DNA of 64,000 nucleotides. Source: Prescottella subtropica. Lineage in GTDB: Bacteria > Actinomycetota > Actinomycetes > Mycobacteriales > Mycobacteriaceae. The position numbers and the translations under genes are program-made. Shown piece by piece: positions 9,020 to 17,620 of the stretch (positions are counted from its first letter, which is position 1; each line of letters begins with the position of its first letter). The notes beneath the pieces are model-generated. The model was not told where the DNA came from. It saw only the letters and a program-made list of their open reading frames with translations, and did no database searches. The stretch spans positions 48,723 through 112,722 of the forward strand of contig NZ_SKCH01000011.1 in NCBI RefSeq assembly GCF_005434945.1, read 5' to 3'.

Positions 9020-10372
9020 CTAGGCCAGGACCCGTCGCGCCTTCATGTCCGCGAACACCGGCCCGACCTTGACGACGTCCCCGGTCTGCGGGGCGTGCAC
9101 CATCAGGCCGTTGCCCATGTAGATACCGACGTGGCCGGGGCCACCGGCCTGCCAATTGCCGAACACCAGGTCGCCGGGTTGCGCGGCCGCCATCGGGATC
9201 TCGGTTCCGACGTGCCACTGTGTCTCCGACGTGCGCGGCAGGACCGTCTTGCCGCCGCTGGCCGCGAAGACCGCCGCCGACGTCAGACCCGAGCAGTCGA
9301 AACCGCCCATCGTGGGGCCGCTGATGTTGCCGCCACCCCACACGTACGGCAGGCCGAGGAACCGCATCGCCAACTGCACTGCGGCACCTCCGATGCCGGT
9401 GGTGGGCAGCGCGATGTCGAGGTTGAAGTTCGCGAACGGCGACAGCGCCTGCTCGAACTGGGCCTCACCGGCCCGGATCTTCTGCACGTACGGCCCGGTC
9501 TGCTCGGCGGCGTCCTCCGCACCGGACGGGACACCCCCGGCCTTGCGGACCGCGCGGGTACCGGCGTTGAACGCGGCGAGCGCGAGATCGAGCGTGTCCC
9601 CCTGGACGACACCCTCCTGCTTCCACGTCTCCATCTGGGCGTAGTTGTCGCACAGCATGTGCCCGGCCGCCATCACCGAATCGGCGACCCCGAGGATGTC
9701 GGCGTTGCCGTCCCCGTCGGCGTCCTTGCCGTACTTGGCCCACTCGCTGGGCGTGAACTTCGCCGGACCCCTGCCGCCGGACAGCGACACCGGTGCCGTC
9801 GGCCCGTACCGGAAGTCGTTCTCCACCGAGAACAGGGCCGCCAGCGTCGGCGCCGTGACACCACCGCAGATCTCACCGGCCTTGCGCAGCCACGGCGCGA
9901 ACACCGCGATCGCCCCGACCTGACCGCCGGGCACACTCGCCGGCAGGATCGCCGGCAGCGACGGCAACTGCACCGAACCGACGACCGGCAGATCGATCGT
10001 CGGCGCGTAGACCGGCGGCGGCGCCGACAGCACCGTCGGAGGTACAGCCGGTGCCGCCGGCGCCGGTTCGGCGGGCGTCTCCGCAGCGGCGGCCGGTGCC
10101 GCGTCCGGCGCTGCTTCCGCAGTCGGCGCCGCGGGCGCCGCGAGAATCGGAATGGCCCGCACCAGATCGGTGGCCGCCCGGTCCCGCATCTCCGGCGGCA
10201 GCAGCGCGACGATGCTGCTCACCGGTTCGATCAGTTGGGGCGCGGCCGGCTCGACGGCCGGTAACTGCGGGGGCTCGGGAGCCGGTTCGGGTGACGCGTG
10301 CGCGACCGAGGGAAAGACGACACCGACTGCTGCAGTAGCAGCCACGATGACGGCTGCGGGCTCCCATGACAT
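9020..10372 (-). CDS. Secreted peptidoglycan hydrolase with SLT-like and NlpC/P60 domains
   Basis: The 450-residue precursor has a signal peptide ending near AHA (residue 27), a long Pro/Ala-rich linker to about residue 140, a lytic-transglycosylase-like domain (SVENDFRYGPTAPVS, FNAGTRAVRKAGG), and a C-terminal NlpC/P60 endopeptidase domain. The catalytic cysteine is C360 in GGFDCSGLT and the histidine is in GPGHVGIYMGNG. Such enzymes cut stem-peptide cross-links during wall remodelling. The ATG at 10372 is preferred to the upstream extension because it begins the signal peptide and has AGGAG 7 bases upstream. It is the first gene of an operon with SEC-C copy 2 and ERCC4-Lsr2, an odd pairing of wall and DNA functions. 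Confidence 0.9.
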   Translation of the reverse strand: MSWEPAAVIVAATAAVGVVFPSVAHASPEPAPEPPQLPAVEPAAPQLIEPVSSIVALLPPEMRDRAATDLVRAIPILAAPAAPTAEAAPDAAPAAAAETPAEPAPAAPAVPPTVLSAPPPVYAPTIDLPVVGSVQLPSLPAILPASVPGGQVGAIAVFAPWLRKAGEICGGVTAPTLAALFSVENDFRYGPTAPVSLSGGRGPAKFTPSEWAKYGKDADGDGNADILGVADSVMAAGHMLCDNYAQMETWKQEGVVQGDTLDLALAAFNAGTRAVRKAGGVPSGAEDAAEQTGPYVQKIRAGEAQFEQALSPFANFNLDIALPTTGIGGAAVQLAMRFLGLPYVWGGGNISGPTMGGFDCSGLTSAAVFAASGGKTVLPRTSETQWHVGTEIPMAAAQPGDLVFGNWQAGGPGHVGIYMGNGLMVHAPQTGDVVKVGPVFADMKARRVLA

Positions 10373-10459
10373 ACACCGCTCCTGGGGGTCGATCTTGTTC
10401 CGGGAACTCACGGTAACGGGCAATCCGACTGTCGCGGGCGGTATTCAGGAAATGCTCAG

Positions 10460-10519
10460 CGTTTCGCGCACTTGTCGTCGGAGAATGTTCATTCGGGGCG
10501 ACGACAAGTGCGCGAAACG
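10460..10519 (-). terminator. Long perfect hairpin after metB
   Basis: A 20-base perfect stem, CGTTTCGCGCACTTGTCGTC at 10460-10479 and its complement at 10500-10519, encloses a 20-base loop. It starts 15 bases after the metB stop and precedes the NlpC/P60 start, so it probably ends the cbs-lipoprotein-metB transcript. No T-tract follows. Confidence 0.75.
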
Positions 10520-10533
10520 CGGGAGGGCGTGGG

Positions 10534-11676
10534 TCAGCCGAGGGCCTGCTCGACGTCGGCGAGCAGGTCGGCGGCATCCTCGATGCCCACGGACATGCGC
10601 ACCAGGTTGTCCGGCACCTCGAGGACGGAACCGGCGGTCGACGCGTGCGTCATGGCACCCGGGTGCTCGATGAGTGATTCGACGCCGCCGAGGGATTCGG
10701 CGAGCGTGAAGATCTGTGTGCGGGCACAGAAGTCGAGGGCGGCCTGCTTGCCGCCCTTCAACCGCACCGACACCATGCCGCCGAAGCGGCGCATCTGCTT
10801 CTCGGCCACCGCATGTCCCGGATGGGAGTCGAGGCCCGGGTAGATCACCTGCTCGACCGCGGCGTGTCCGCTGAGCAGGTCGACGATCTTCTCGGCGTTG
10901 TCGCAGTGCCGTTCCATGCGCAGCGCCAGCGTCTTGATGCCCCGCATCGTGAGGAACGCGTCGAACGGGCCGGGCACCGCGCCCGCACCGTTCTGCAGGA
11001 ACGCGAACGCGGTATCGAGTTCCTCGTCGTTCGTCACCAGCGCGCCACCGACGACGTCGGAGTGCCCGCCGATGTACTTGGTGGTGGAGTGCAGCACGAT
11101 GTCGGCACCCAGGGTGAGCGGCTGCTGCAGGTACGGCGACGCGAACGTGTTGTCCACGATCAGCTTCGCGCCGGCGGTGTGCGCCACCTCGGCGACCGCG
11201 GCGATGTCACCGATGTTGAGCAGCGGGTTCGTCGGCGTCTCCACCCACACCAGTTTGGTGTTCGGGCGGATCGCGGCGCGGACGGCATCGACGTCGGCGA
11301 TCGCGGCCGGCGTGTACTCGATGCCCCACTGCGTGAACACCTTGTCGATGAGCCGGAACGTGCCGCCGTAGGCGTCGTTGGGGATCACCAGGTGGTCGCC
11401 GGGCCGCAGCATCGACCGCAGCGCGCAGTCGGTGGCCGCCATGCCCGACCCGAACGCCCGACCGAACGTGCCCGACTCGATGGCCGCGAGATTGGCTTCG
11501 AGGGGACGCCGCGTCGGGTTGCCGGTGCGCGCGTACTCGAACCCGTTGCGCATGCCGCCGACGCCGTCCTGCGCGAACGTCGAGCTCGCGTAGATCGGCA
11601 CGTTGACCGCGCCGGTCTGCGGATCCGGTTCGTAGCCGGCGTGAATTGCCTTGGTGGAGAATCCCTGCTCACTCAT
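10534..11676 (-). CDS. metB: Cystathionine gamma-synthase / gamma-lyase family enzyme
   Basis: PLP enzyme of the Cys/Met metabolism family, 380 residues. The PLP lysine is K200 in HSTTKYIGGHSD; other family signatures are YARTGNPTRRPLE (residues 48-60), SGMAAT and VWVETPTNPLLN. It makes cystathionine from an O-acylated homoserine and cysteine, or splits cystathionine, depending on the organism. The neighbouring cbs suggests that it may act in reverse transsulfuration, and sequence alone does not decide between synthase and lyase. It is the last gene of a cbs-lipoprotein-metB run with gaps of about 37 bases. Confidence 0.93.
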   Translation of the reverse strand: MSEQGFSTKAIHAGYEPDPQTGAVNVPIYASSTFAQDGVGGMRNGFEYARTGNPTRRPLEANLAAIESGTFGRAFGSGMAATDCALRSMLRPGDHLVIPNDAYGGTFRLIDKVFTQWGIEYTPAAIADVDAVRAAIRPNTKLVWVETPTNPLLNIGDIAAVAEVAHTAGAKLIVDNTFASPYLQQPLTLGADIVLHSTTKYIGGHSDVVGGALVTNDEELDTAFAFLQNGAGAVPGPFDAFLTMRGIKTLALRMERHCDNAEKIVDLLSGHAAVEQVIYPGLDSHPGHAVAEKQMRRFGGMVSVRLKGGKQAALDFCARTQIFTLAESLGGVESLIEHPGAMTHASTAGSVLEVPDNLVRMSVGIEDAADLLADVEQALG

Positions 11677-11713
11677 GGCGACAGCCTAGCGACCGGGCTC
11701 ACACCCGGTCAGT

Positions 11714-12277
11714 TCAGTGCGCGAGCACCGTTCCGATCGCCACCAGGGTGTCGACGATCTGCTGCCTTGTCGGTCCCGCCCCGCCGGTCGCGATGAACGC
11801 CACCTGCACCGCGGGTGTCGTGAGCGCCAGGTTTCCGTCGCCGAGCGGTTCGGAGATGTACCCGTTCAAGTGTGCCGCGGCCGGCGAGTCGACGACCTGC
11901 CCGGGCTTCGACGACTCCAGATAGTCGCGGGTCCGGGTGATCTGTTCGGCGGTCTGCCGCGACCGGGTCAGCGACATCGAGAACCCGTCCGCCAGGGTGC
12001 CGCCGCTCTTCGTGAAGAAGCACATCGTCATGCCACCGAGGTCGGACAGGGCCGGGTCCCGGTCCAGCCGATAGTCCGGCAGCACCCCGGTGACGGCCGA
12101 TTCGACGTCCGCGCATGCCGGTGCGCCTCCCGACACCGGACGATCCGCGGGCGCAGCGCTGCTCGTCGCAGCGTCCTGCGCCCGCGGTGTCCCCGTCACC
12201 GTGTTCGCACATGCCGATCCCGTGACCATCACTGCCGCCAGACATACGGCAGCCCCCACAGCTCTCCCCCATTGCAT
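11714..12277 (-). CDS. Small secreted lipoprotein
   Basis: The 187-residue precursor has a hydrophobic signal peptide and a lipobox (TGSAC, lipidated cysteine near residue 24), a Ser/Ala/Pro-rich linker, then a compact domain of about 130 residues with two more cysteines (PACADVES and TMCFFTKSG) that could form a disulfide. It resembles actinobacterial DUF3558-like lipoproteins in architecture, but no close family is claimed. It lies between cbs and metB. In M. tuberculosis, as recalled, a proline-rich antigen gene occupies that place. Confidence 0.75.
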   Translation of the reverse strand: MQWGRAVGAAVCLAAVMVTGSACANTVTGTPRAQDAATSSAAPADRPVSGGAPACADVESAVTGVLPDYRLDRDPALSDLGGMTMCFFTKSGGTLADGFSMSLTRSRQTAEQITRTRDYLESSKPGQVVDSPAAAHLNGYISEPLGDGNLALTTPAVQVAFIATGGAGPTRQQIVDTLVAIGTVLAH

Positions 12278-12314
12278 GGGCGAGAGTGTACTTACCGGCG
12301 GGTAGGGTGCCCTG

Positions 12315-13697
12315 TCAGGCTCCGGCGCTGAGGAATCCGAGCAGGTCGTGGCGGGTGATCACGCCGACCGGCTTGCCGTCGTCGACGACCATGAGCGCGT
12401 CGGTGTCGCCGAGCGCCTTGGTGGCCGCGGCCACCGGCTCGTGCGCGCCGATCAGCGGGAACGGCGCACTCATGTGCTTCTCGACCGGATCGGCCAGCCC
12501 GGCCCGCCCCTCGAACACCGCACTGAGCAGGTCCCGTTCGGACACGCTGCCCGCAACCTCACCGGCCATGACGGGCGGTTCGGCGCCGACGACCGGCATC
12601 TGCGAGACACCGTATTCGCGGAGGATCTCGATGGCGTCGCGCAGTGTCTCCCCGGGATGCGTGTGCACGAGGTCGGGCAGTTCACCGGACTTGCCGCGCA
12701 GCACGTCGCCGACGGAATGTTCGACGGCGTCCCCGGTGAGCGGGGTGCGCAGGAAGCCGTACGACGCCATCCACTCGTCGTTGAAGATCTTCGACAGGTA
12801 GCCGCGTCCGCCGTCGGGCAGCAGCACGACGACCACTGCGCCGGGATCGCGCTGGGCGACCTCGAGCGCGGCGACGACGGCCATGCCGCACGAACCGCCG
12901 ACCAGCAGGCCCTCCTCGCGCGCGAGGCGGCGGGTCATCTCGAACGAGTCGGCGTCCGAGACGGCGATGATCTCGTCGGGCACCGACGGGTCGTAGGCGG
13001 TGGGCCAGAAGTCCTCGCCGACCCCCTCGACGAGGTAGGGGCGCCCGGTGCCGCCCGAGTACACCGAGCCCTCCGGGTCGGCGCCGATGACCTTGACCTT
13101 GCCGCCGGAGATCTCCTTGAGGTAGCGGCCGGTGCCGGTGATGGTGCCGCCCGTGCCGACGCCTGCGACGAAGTGCGTCACCTTGCCGTCGGTGTCCCGC
13201 CAGATCTCGGGGCCGGTCGTCTCGTAGTGGCTGTCCGGGCCGCCCGGGTTGGCGTACTGGTTGGGCTTCCAGGCGCCGGGAATCTCCTGCACCAGACGGT
13301 CGGAGACGTTGTAGTAGCTGTCCGGATGCTCGGGCGCGACCGCGGTGGGGCACACGACCACCTCGGCGCCGTACGCGCGCAGCACGTTCCGCTTGTCCTC
13401 GCTGACCTTGTCGGGGCAGACGAACACGCACTTGTAGCCGCGCTTCTGCGCGACCAGCGCCAGCCCGACACCGGTGTTGCCGGACGTGGGTTCGACGATG
13501 GTGCCGCCCGGCTTCAGCTCGCCGGACGCCTCGGCGGCGTCGATCATCTTGACCGCGATGCGGTCCTTGGAGCTGCCACCGGGATTGAGGTACTCGACCT
13601 TGGCTGCCACCAACCCGGACTCCGCACCGACCACGGAGGACAGTTTGACGAGTGGCGTGTTGCCGATGAGGTCGACGACGTGATCTGCGATACGCAT
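12315..13697 (-). CDS. cbs: Cystathionine beta-synthase
   Basis: PLP enzyme that condenses serine (or an activated serine) and homocysteine to cystathionine. The 460-residue protein has the N-terminal beta-replacement fold with the PLP lysine K44 in NPGGSSKDR, the substrate loop PTSGNTGVGLA and the phosphate-binding GTGGTITGTGRYL. Two CBS domains follow from about residue 335 (SVGDVLRG, THPGETLRDAIEILREYG, VVDDGKPVGVITRHDLL). Presence of the CBS pair separates it from CysK/CysM. The ATG at 13697 matches the usual MRIADHV start; the longer in-frame extension is not needed. The 279-base region to the divergent thiolase holds no gene and should contain both promoters. Confidence 0.94.
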   Translation of the reverse strand: MRIADHVVDLIGNTPLVKLSSVVGAESGLVAAKVEYLNPGGSSKDRIAVKMIDAAEASGELKPGGTIVEPTSGNTGVGLALVAQKRGYKCVFVCPDKVSEDKRNVLRAYGAEVVVCPTAVAPEHPDSYYNVSDRLVQEIPGAWKPNQYANPGGPDSHYETTGPEIWRDTDGKVTHFVAGVGTGGTITGTGRYLKEISGGKVKVIGADPEGSVYSGGTGRPYLVEGVGEDFWPTAYDPSVPDEIIAVSDADSFEMTRRLAREEGLLVGGSCGMAVVAALEVAQRDPGAVVVVLLPDGGRGYLSKIFNDEWMASYGFLRTPLTGDAVEHSVGDVLRGKSGELPDLVHTHPGETLRDAIEILREYGVSQMPVVGAEPPVMAGEVAGSVSERDLLSAVFEGRAGLADPVEKHMSAPFPLIGAHEPVAAATKALGDTDALMVVDDGKPVGVITRHDLLGFLSAGA

Positions 13698-13976
13698 GGC
13701 CCCATGTTTCCAGATCCGATTCGGACACGGGTGCCGGACGGTGCAACTCGTACTCGCCACGGGATGTTCTCTCACTCAGCGAGACCGGTGTTCACGCACA
13801 CCTTCTGCGGAACACGTTCCAGAAACGTCCCCGTTTCCGCAGGTCGTAAAGGTTCACCGGTGGTGTGACCGGCTCGCGTCACGCAGTCTCGGGTGCAACA
13901 GCAGACAGCGAGGTGGAGATGTGGCGGCGGCAACGTAAGTTCATGGTCGAAGAGACCAACCCGAGAAGGAGTTTCC

Positions 13977-15194
13977 ATGCCCGAGGCAGTTATCGTCTCA
14001 GCCGCCCGTTCGCCGATCGGCCGCGCATACAAGGGTTCGCTGGCGAGCATCCGCCCGGACGATCTGGCCGCGCAGATGGTTGCCGCCGCACTGGCGAAGG
14101 TGCCCGAGCTCGACCCCACCGAGGTCGACGACCTGATGATGGGCTGCGGTCAGCCCGCCGGCCAGTCCGGCTTCAACATCGCGAAGGTCGTCGCCACCAC
14201 CCTCGGCTACGACTTCATGCCCGGCGTCACCGTGCACCGCTACTGCTCGTCGTCGCTGCAGACCACCCGCATGGCGATGCACGCGATCCGCGCCGGTGAG
14301 GGCGACGTCTACATCTCGGCCGGCGTCGAGTCCGTCTCCAGCTTCAAGACCGGCACCGCCGACGGCTGGCCGGACACCAAGAACGCCCGCTACGACGAGG
14401 CGCAGGCGCGCAGCGCGAAGCTCGCCGAGGGCGGCATCCCGTGGACCGACCCGCGCGATGCGGGCCTGCTGCCCGACATCTACCTGGGCATGGGCCACAC
14501 CGCCGAGAACGTCGCGTCGCTGACCGGCATCTCCCGCGAGGACCAGGACCACTGGGGCGTCCGTTCGCAGAACCGTGCCGAGGCAGCCATCAACGCCGGC
14601 TTCTTCGAGCGCGAGATCTCCCCGGTCACGCTGGCCGACGGCACCGTCGTCAGCACCGACGACGGCCCGCGCGCCGGCACCACCTACGAGAAGGTCAGCG
14701 GCCTCAAGGCGATCTTCCGCCCCGACGGCACCGTCACCGCCGGCAACGCCTGCCCGCTCAACGACGGTGCGGCCGCGCTCGTCATCATGAGCGACACCAA
14801 GGCGAAGGCCCTCGGCCTGACCCCGCTGGCGCGCGTCGTCGCGACCGCCGCCACCGGCCTGTCCCCCGAGATCATGGGCCTGGGCCCGATCGAGGCCGTC
14901 AAGAAGGCCCTCGGCTACGCGAACATGTCCACCTCGGACATCGACCTGTACGAGATCAACGAGGCGTTCGCGGTGCAGGTGCTGGGCTCGGCCCGCGCCC
15001 TGGACCTCGACGAGGACAAGATCAACATCTCCGGTGGCGCCATCGCCCTCGGCCACCCGTTCGGCATGACCGGCGCCCGCATCACCGCGACGCTGATCAA
15101 CAACCTGCAGACGCAGGACAAGCAGTTCGGTGTCGAGACCATGTGCGTCGGCGGCGGCCAGGGCATGGCCATGGTCATCGAGCGCCTGAGCTAG
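13977..15194 (+). CDS. Acetyl-CoA acetyltransferase (thiolase)
   Basis: Degradative-type thiolase of 405 residues. The acyl-accepting cysteine is C90 in VHRYCSSSLQT, the catalytic histidine is in GGAIALGHPFGMTGAR, and the second cysteine is in MCVGGGQGMAM. NEAFAVQVL is also present. It cleaves 3-ketoacyl-CoA to acetyl-CoA plus a shortened acyl-CoA, or runs in reverse to make acetoacetyl-CoA. AAGGAG lies 6 bases before the ATG at 13977; the longer upstream reading has no such site. By position it corresponds to mycobacterial fadA3 (recalled). It is convergent with the DUF559 gene, separated by palindrome 15205-15261. Confidence 0.93.
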   Translation: MPEAVIVSAARSPIGRAYKGSLASIRPDDLAAQMVAAALAKVPELDPTEVDDLMMGCGQPAGQSGFNIAKVVATTLGYDFMPGVTVHRYCSSSLQTTRMAMHAIRAGEGDVYISAGVESVSSFKTGTADGWPDTKNARYDEAQARSAKLAEGGIPWTDPRDAGLLPDIYLGMGHTAENVASLTGISREDQDHWGVRSQNRAEAAINAGFFEREISPVTLADGTVVSTDDGPRAGTTYEKVSGLKAIFRPDGTVTAGNACPLNDGAAALVIMSDTKAKALGLTPLARVVATAATGLSPEIMGLGPIEAVKKALGYANMSTSDIDLYEINEAFAVQVLGSARALDLDEDKINISGGAIALGHPFGMTGARITATLINNLQTQDKQFGVETMCVGGGQGMAMVIERLS

Positions 15195-15204
15195 TCACGT
15201 CCGC

Positions 15205-15261
15205 CGAACGGGCGGTTTTCCGACGATCGGCCGAGTGGCCCGCCGGAAAACCGCCCGTTCG
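15205..15261. repeat. 57-base dispersed palindrome, left copy flanking the DUF559 gene
   Basis: The outer arms CGAACGGGCGGTTTTCCG (15205-15222) and their exact complement (15244-15261) enclose a second small stem GGCC-GAGT-GGCC. The element differs from the copy at 16197-16253 at one base. Flanking CGC and TC are also shared. It lies between the convergent thiolase and DUF559 stops, so it can terminate both transcripts. Confidence 0.85.
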
Positions 15262-15264
15262 TCG

Positions 15265-16125
15265 TCAGACGGGGGCTCCCGCGTCCTGCAGGAACTCGCG
15301 GACGCGTTCGACGAGGTCACCCGGTCGGTCGTACAGCAACTCCGCCCCGACGCGCACCACCGTCCACCCGAGCTTGTCGAGTTGCGCGAGCCGCTCGATG
15401 TCCCGCGCCCGCTGCGCCCGGTTCCAGTGGTCGGCGCCGTCGTACTCGACCAGGACGCGCCACTGCCACCAGCCCATGTCGGAGCGCGCGAAGACCCGAC
15501 CGGACGCGTTGGGGATCCGCACCTGCGTGGACGGCCGCGGCAGGCCCGCATCCACGAGGACGAGCCGGGTATGTGTTTCCGGCGGGGACTCGGCCCCACC
15601 GTCCACGTCGTCGAGGATCGCGCGCAGACGAGCGACACCGCGCATGCCGGCATAGCGGTCGGCCAGCAGCAGCACGTCCGCCGGTTTCAGTCCGGTGGCG
15701 TTACAGAGCGCGTCGATCGCCACGATCGCCGGGATCCGCGGGAGCCGCCGTCCGAGATCGAACGCCGCACGGGCCGGTGTGGACACCCGGATCCCGTGTA
15801 CGAGCCGGAACTCGTCCGGTTCGATCCGGCAGTTGTGGGCGATCATTCCCCGCGGCGCCCGCCAGTGCCCGGACCGGATCACCTCCGCGGGCTCACTCGC
15901 ATCGATCCACTTGGTGCGGTACAGCGCGGCGGCCGAGAATCCGGTCAGGATCGCGTCCGGGCCGGCGAACAGTGCCGCCGCGCGGGCACGCAGCACCGGT
16001 GTGAGCTCCACCCTCTTGCGCAGGTAGACGCCCCGATAGATCCGGACGAAGTCGTGATGAAGCTGATGGTCGGTCAGGCGTCCCCGGACCGCCGACCGCA
16101 GAAACGGTTCGTCGTATTCCCCCAT
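15265..16125 (-). CDS. DUF559 (Vsr-like nuclease fold) protein with AbiEi-like N-terminal part
   Basis: The 286-residue protein has an N-terminal region similar to AbiEi-type antitoxin proteins (YRGVYLRKRV, DAILTGFSAAALY; residues about 28-140). Its C-terminal DUF559 domain (about residues 180-283) has features of the PD-(D/E)XK nuclease fold: ESPPETHTR, D216, VEYDGADHW at 226-234 and RDIERLAQLDKLGWTVVRV. Such proteins are common but uncharacterised in actinobacteria. The ATG at 16125 is the start that gives the full conserved N-terminus. The gene is bracketed by two near-identical palindromes, with its stop 3 bases from the left copy. The much longer in-frame opening upstream is read-through of the neighbouring gene on another frame. 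Confidence 0.85.
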   Translation of the reverse strand: MGEYDEPFLRSAVRGRLTDHQLHHDFVRIYRGVYLRKRVELTPVLRARAAALFAGPDAILTGFSAAALYRTKWIDASEPAEVIRSGHWRAPRGMIAHNCRIEPDEFRLVHGIRVSTPARAAFDLGRRLPRIPAIVAIDALCNATGLKPADVLLLADRYAGMRGVARLRAILDDVDGGAESPPETHTRLVLVDAGLPRPSTQVRIPNASGRVFARSDMGWWQWRVLVEYDGADHWNRAQRARDIERLAQLDKLGWTVVRVGAELLYDRPGDLVERVREFLQDAGAPV

Positions 16126-16196
16126 ACGGGAAGCATCGCCCACGCAGCACTGCCCTACGGTGCTCCCGACCCGAGTTATCCACAGGCGGACAACGC

Positions 16197-16253
16197 CGAA
16201 CGGGCGGTTTTCCGACGATCGGCCGAGTGGCCCGTCGGAAAACCGCCCGTTCG
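16197..16253. repeat. 57-base dispersed palindrome, right copy flanking the DUF559 gene
   Basis: The stem here is 21 bases and perfect (16197-16217 with 16233-16253) around the same GGCC-GAGT-GGCC core. It is a direct-orientation copy of 15205-15261, 992 bases away. It follows the Bax-inhibitor-like stop by 15 bases on the minus strand and so probably terminates that gene. Confidence 0.85.
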
Positions 16254-16268
16254 TCAGGCCCTCCGGAA

Positions 16269-17105
16269 CTAGTCGCGGAAGTAGCTCAGCAGACGCAGGA
16301 TCTCGACGTACAGCCACACCAGGGTGACGGTCAGACCGAGGGCGACGCCCCACGCGGCCTTCTCGGGGGCCTGGGCGCGGATCAGCTCGTCGGCGGCGTC
16401 GAAGTCCAGCAGGAAGCTGAACGCGGCGAGGCCGATGCACACGAGGCTGAAGATGATCGCGACGGTGCCGCCGTCCCGCAGGCCGAAGCCGCCGGGGGTG
16501 AAGAAGCTGGCGACCATGTTGCCGAGGACCAGGACCACGACACCGATGAGGCCGCCGATGATCATGCGGGTCAGGCGCGGGGTGACGCGGATGGCGCCGG
16601 TCTTGTAGACGACGAGCATGCCGAAGAACACACCGAACGTGCCGAGGACGGCCTGGCCGATCAGCGCGGCGCCGCCGGCACCGCCGAACTCGACACCGGT
16701 GAACATGAACGACAGCGCGCCGAGGAACAGCCCCTCGCACACCGCGTAGGCGAGGACGATCGCCGGGTTGTCCATCTTGCGGCCGAACGACGCGACCATC
16801 ACCAGGATGAAGCCGACGAGGCCGCCGCCGATGACGAGCGGTGCGGCGAGGTTCGGGTTTCCGTCGACCAGGAAGTAGGAGACGATCGCCGAGATGGTGA
16901 GCACGCCGAGCGTGATCGCGGTCTTGGTGACGACATCGTCGATGGTCATGGCCCGCGACGGCGTCTGGTACTGCTCGGGAGCCTGGTACTGCTGGCCGAA
17001 GTTCTGTGACATCTGCGCGGCACCGGCCTGCGCAGATCCGAATGTGGCGTAGCCGCCCTCCTGCTTGGGCAGGTTCTTGAACACCGGATTGCTGGTGGTG
17101 CGCAC
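16269..17105 (-). CDS. Bax inhibitor-1/YccA family membrane protein
   Basis: The 278-residue protein has a Gln/Tyr-rich cytoplasmic N-terminus of about 55 residues followed by seven hydrophobic segments. Family features include the acidic C-terminal helix region (DFDAADELIRA, LYVEILRLLSYF). Bacterial members are thought to be pH-sensitive ion channels, but their role in actinobacteria is unknown. The GTG at 17105 (VRTTSNPVFKNL) is preferred because GAAGGG lies about 10 bases upstream; for the ATG at 17114 the same site would be too close. The short gap to the divergent acidic-protein gene should hold promoters for both. Confidence 0.9.
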   Translation of the reverse strand: MRTTSNPVFKNLPKQEGGYATFGSAQAGAAQMSQNFGQQYQAPEQYQTPSRAMTIDDVVTKTAITLGVLTISAIVSYFLVDGNPNLAAPLVIGGGLVGFILVMVASFGRKMDNPAIVLAYAVCEGLFLGALSFMFTGVEFGGAGGAALIGQAVLGTFGVFFGMLVVYKTGAIRVTPRLTRMIIGGLIGVVVLVLGNMVASFFTPGGFGLRDGGTVAIIFSLVCIGLAAFSFLLDFDAADELIRAQAPEKAAWGVALGLTVTLVWLYVEILRLLSYFRD

Positions 17106-17308
17106 GGTGTACATCCCTTCTCGTGGTCGTGTGTCTTGTCTGTGAAACGTCCCGCCCGGAGCGGAAAGTTCCCGCATCCCGCAACCCAGATGGACAATTC
17201 GGACTCTACCGGGCAGTCCACCCGAACCGCTATACGACGATCCGACCTCACGGTATCCGGTAGTGCCCGAATCCAGCGGGAATTCGCGTCGCGGCCGACA
17301 ATGAAGTC

Positions 17309-17617
17309 ATGGGTATCGACGAGCGACCGGACGACACTCTCGACGTCAGCGAGAGTCTCGATTCCGACGAGGTGCGGAACTCGGACGGCGACGACGTCGT
17401 GGACGCACCCGACACCTGGCGGGACGCCGACATCGACGAGACCCTCGACGAGCGGCTCGCCGAGGAGGAACCGGACATCCCCGAGAACCCGTACGGACGC
17501 CACGACGACGGCCTGGTCCACGATGCGGAGATCGTGAACGGCGTCATCGTCGAGGATCTCGGACGGCATCGCGGTCAGATCGACGGTGACGCGGCCGGGG
17601 GCGGTCCCGCCCGGTAG
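17309..17617 (+). CDS. Small acidic DUF5709-like protein
   Basis: The 102-residue, strongly acidic protein has no membrane segment. The core ESLDSDEV...DETLDERLAEEEPD resembles the actinobacterial DUF5709 family, whose members are uncharacterised. Coding is supported by the codon pattern and by its convergent fit with the downstream methyltransferase gene, whose stop is 3 bases away. No function is assigned. Confidence 0.65.
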   Translation: MGIDERPDDTLDVSESLDSDEVRNSDGDDVVDAPDTWRDADIDETLDERLAEEEPDIPENPYGRHDDGLVHDAEIVNGVIVEDLGRHRGQIDGDAAGGGPAR

Positions 17618-17620
17618 TTG

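Noticed and set aside
15265..17184. A 639-residue reading that fuses DUF559 to upstream sequence
   Set aside because: The N-terminal part is the wrong frame of the Bax-inhibitor-like gene. The real DUF559 start at 16125 gives the conserved protein.
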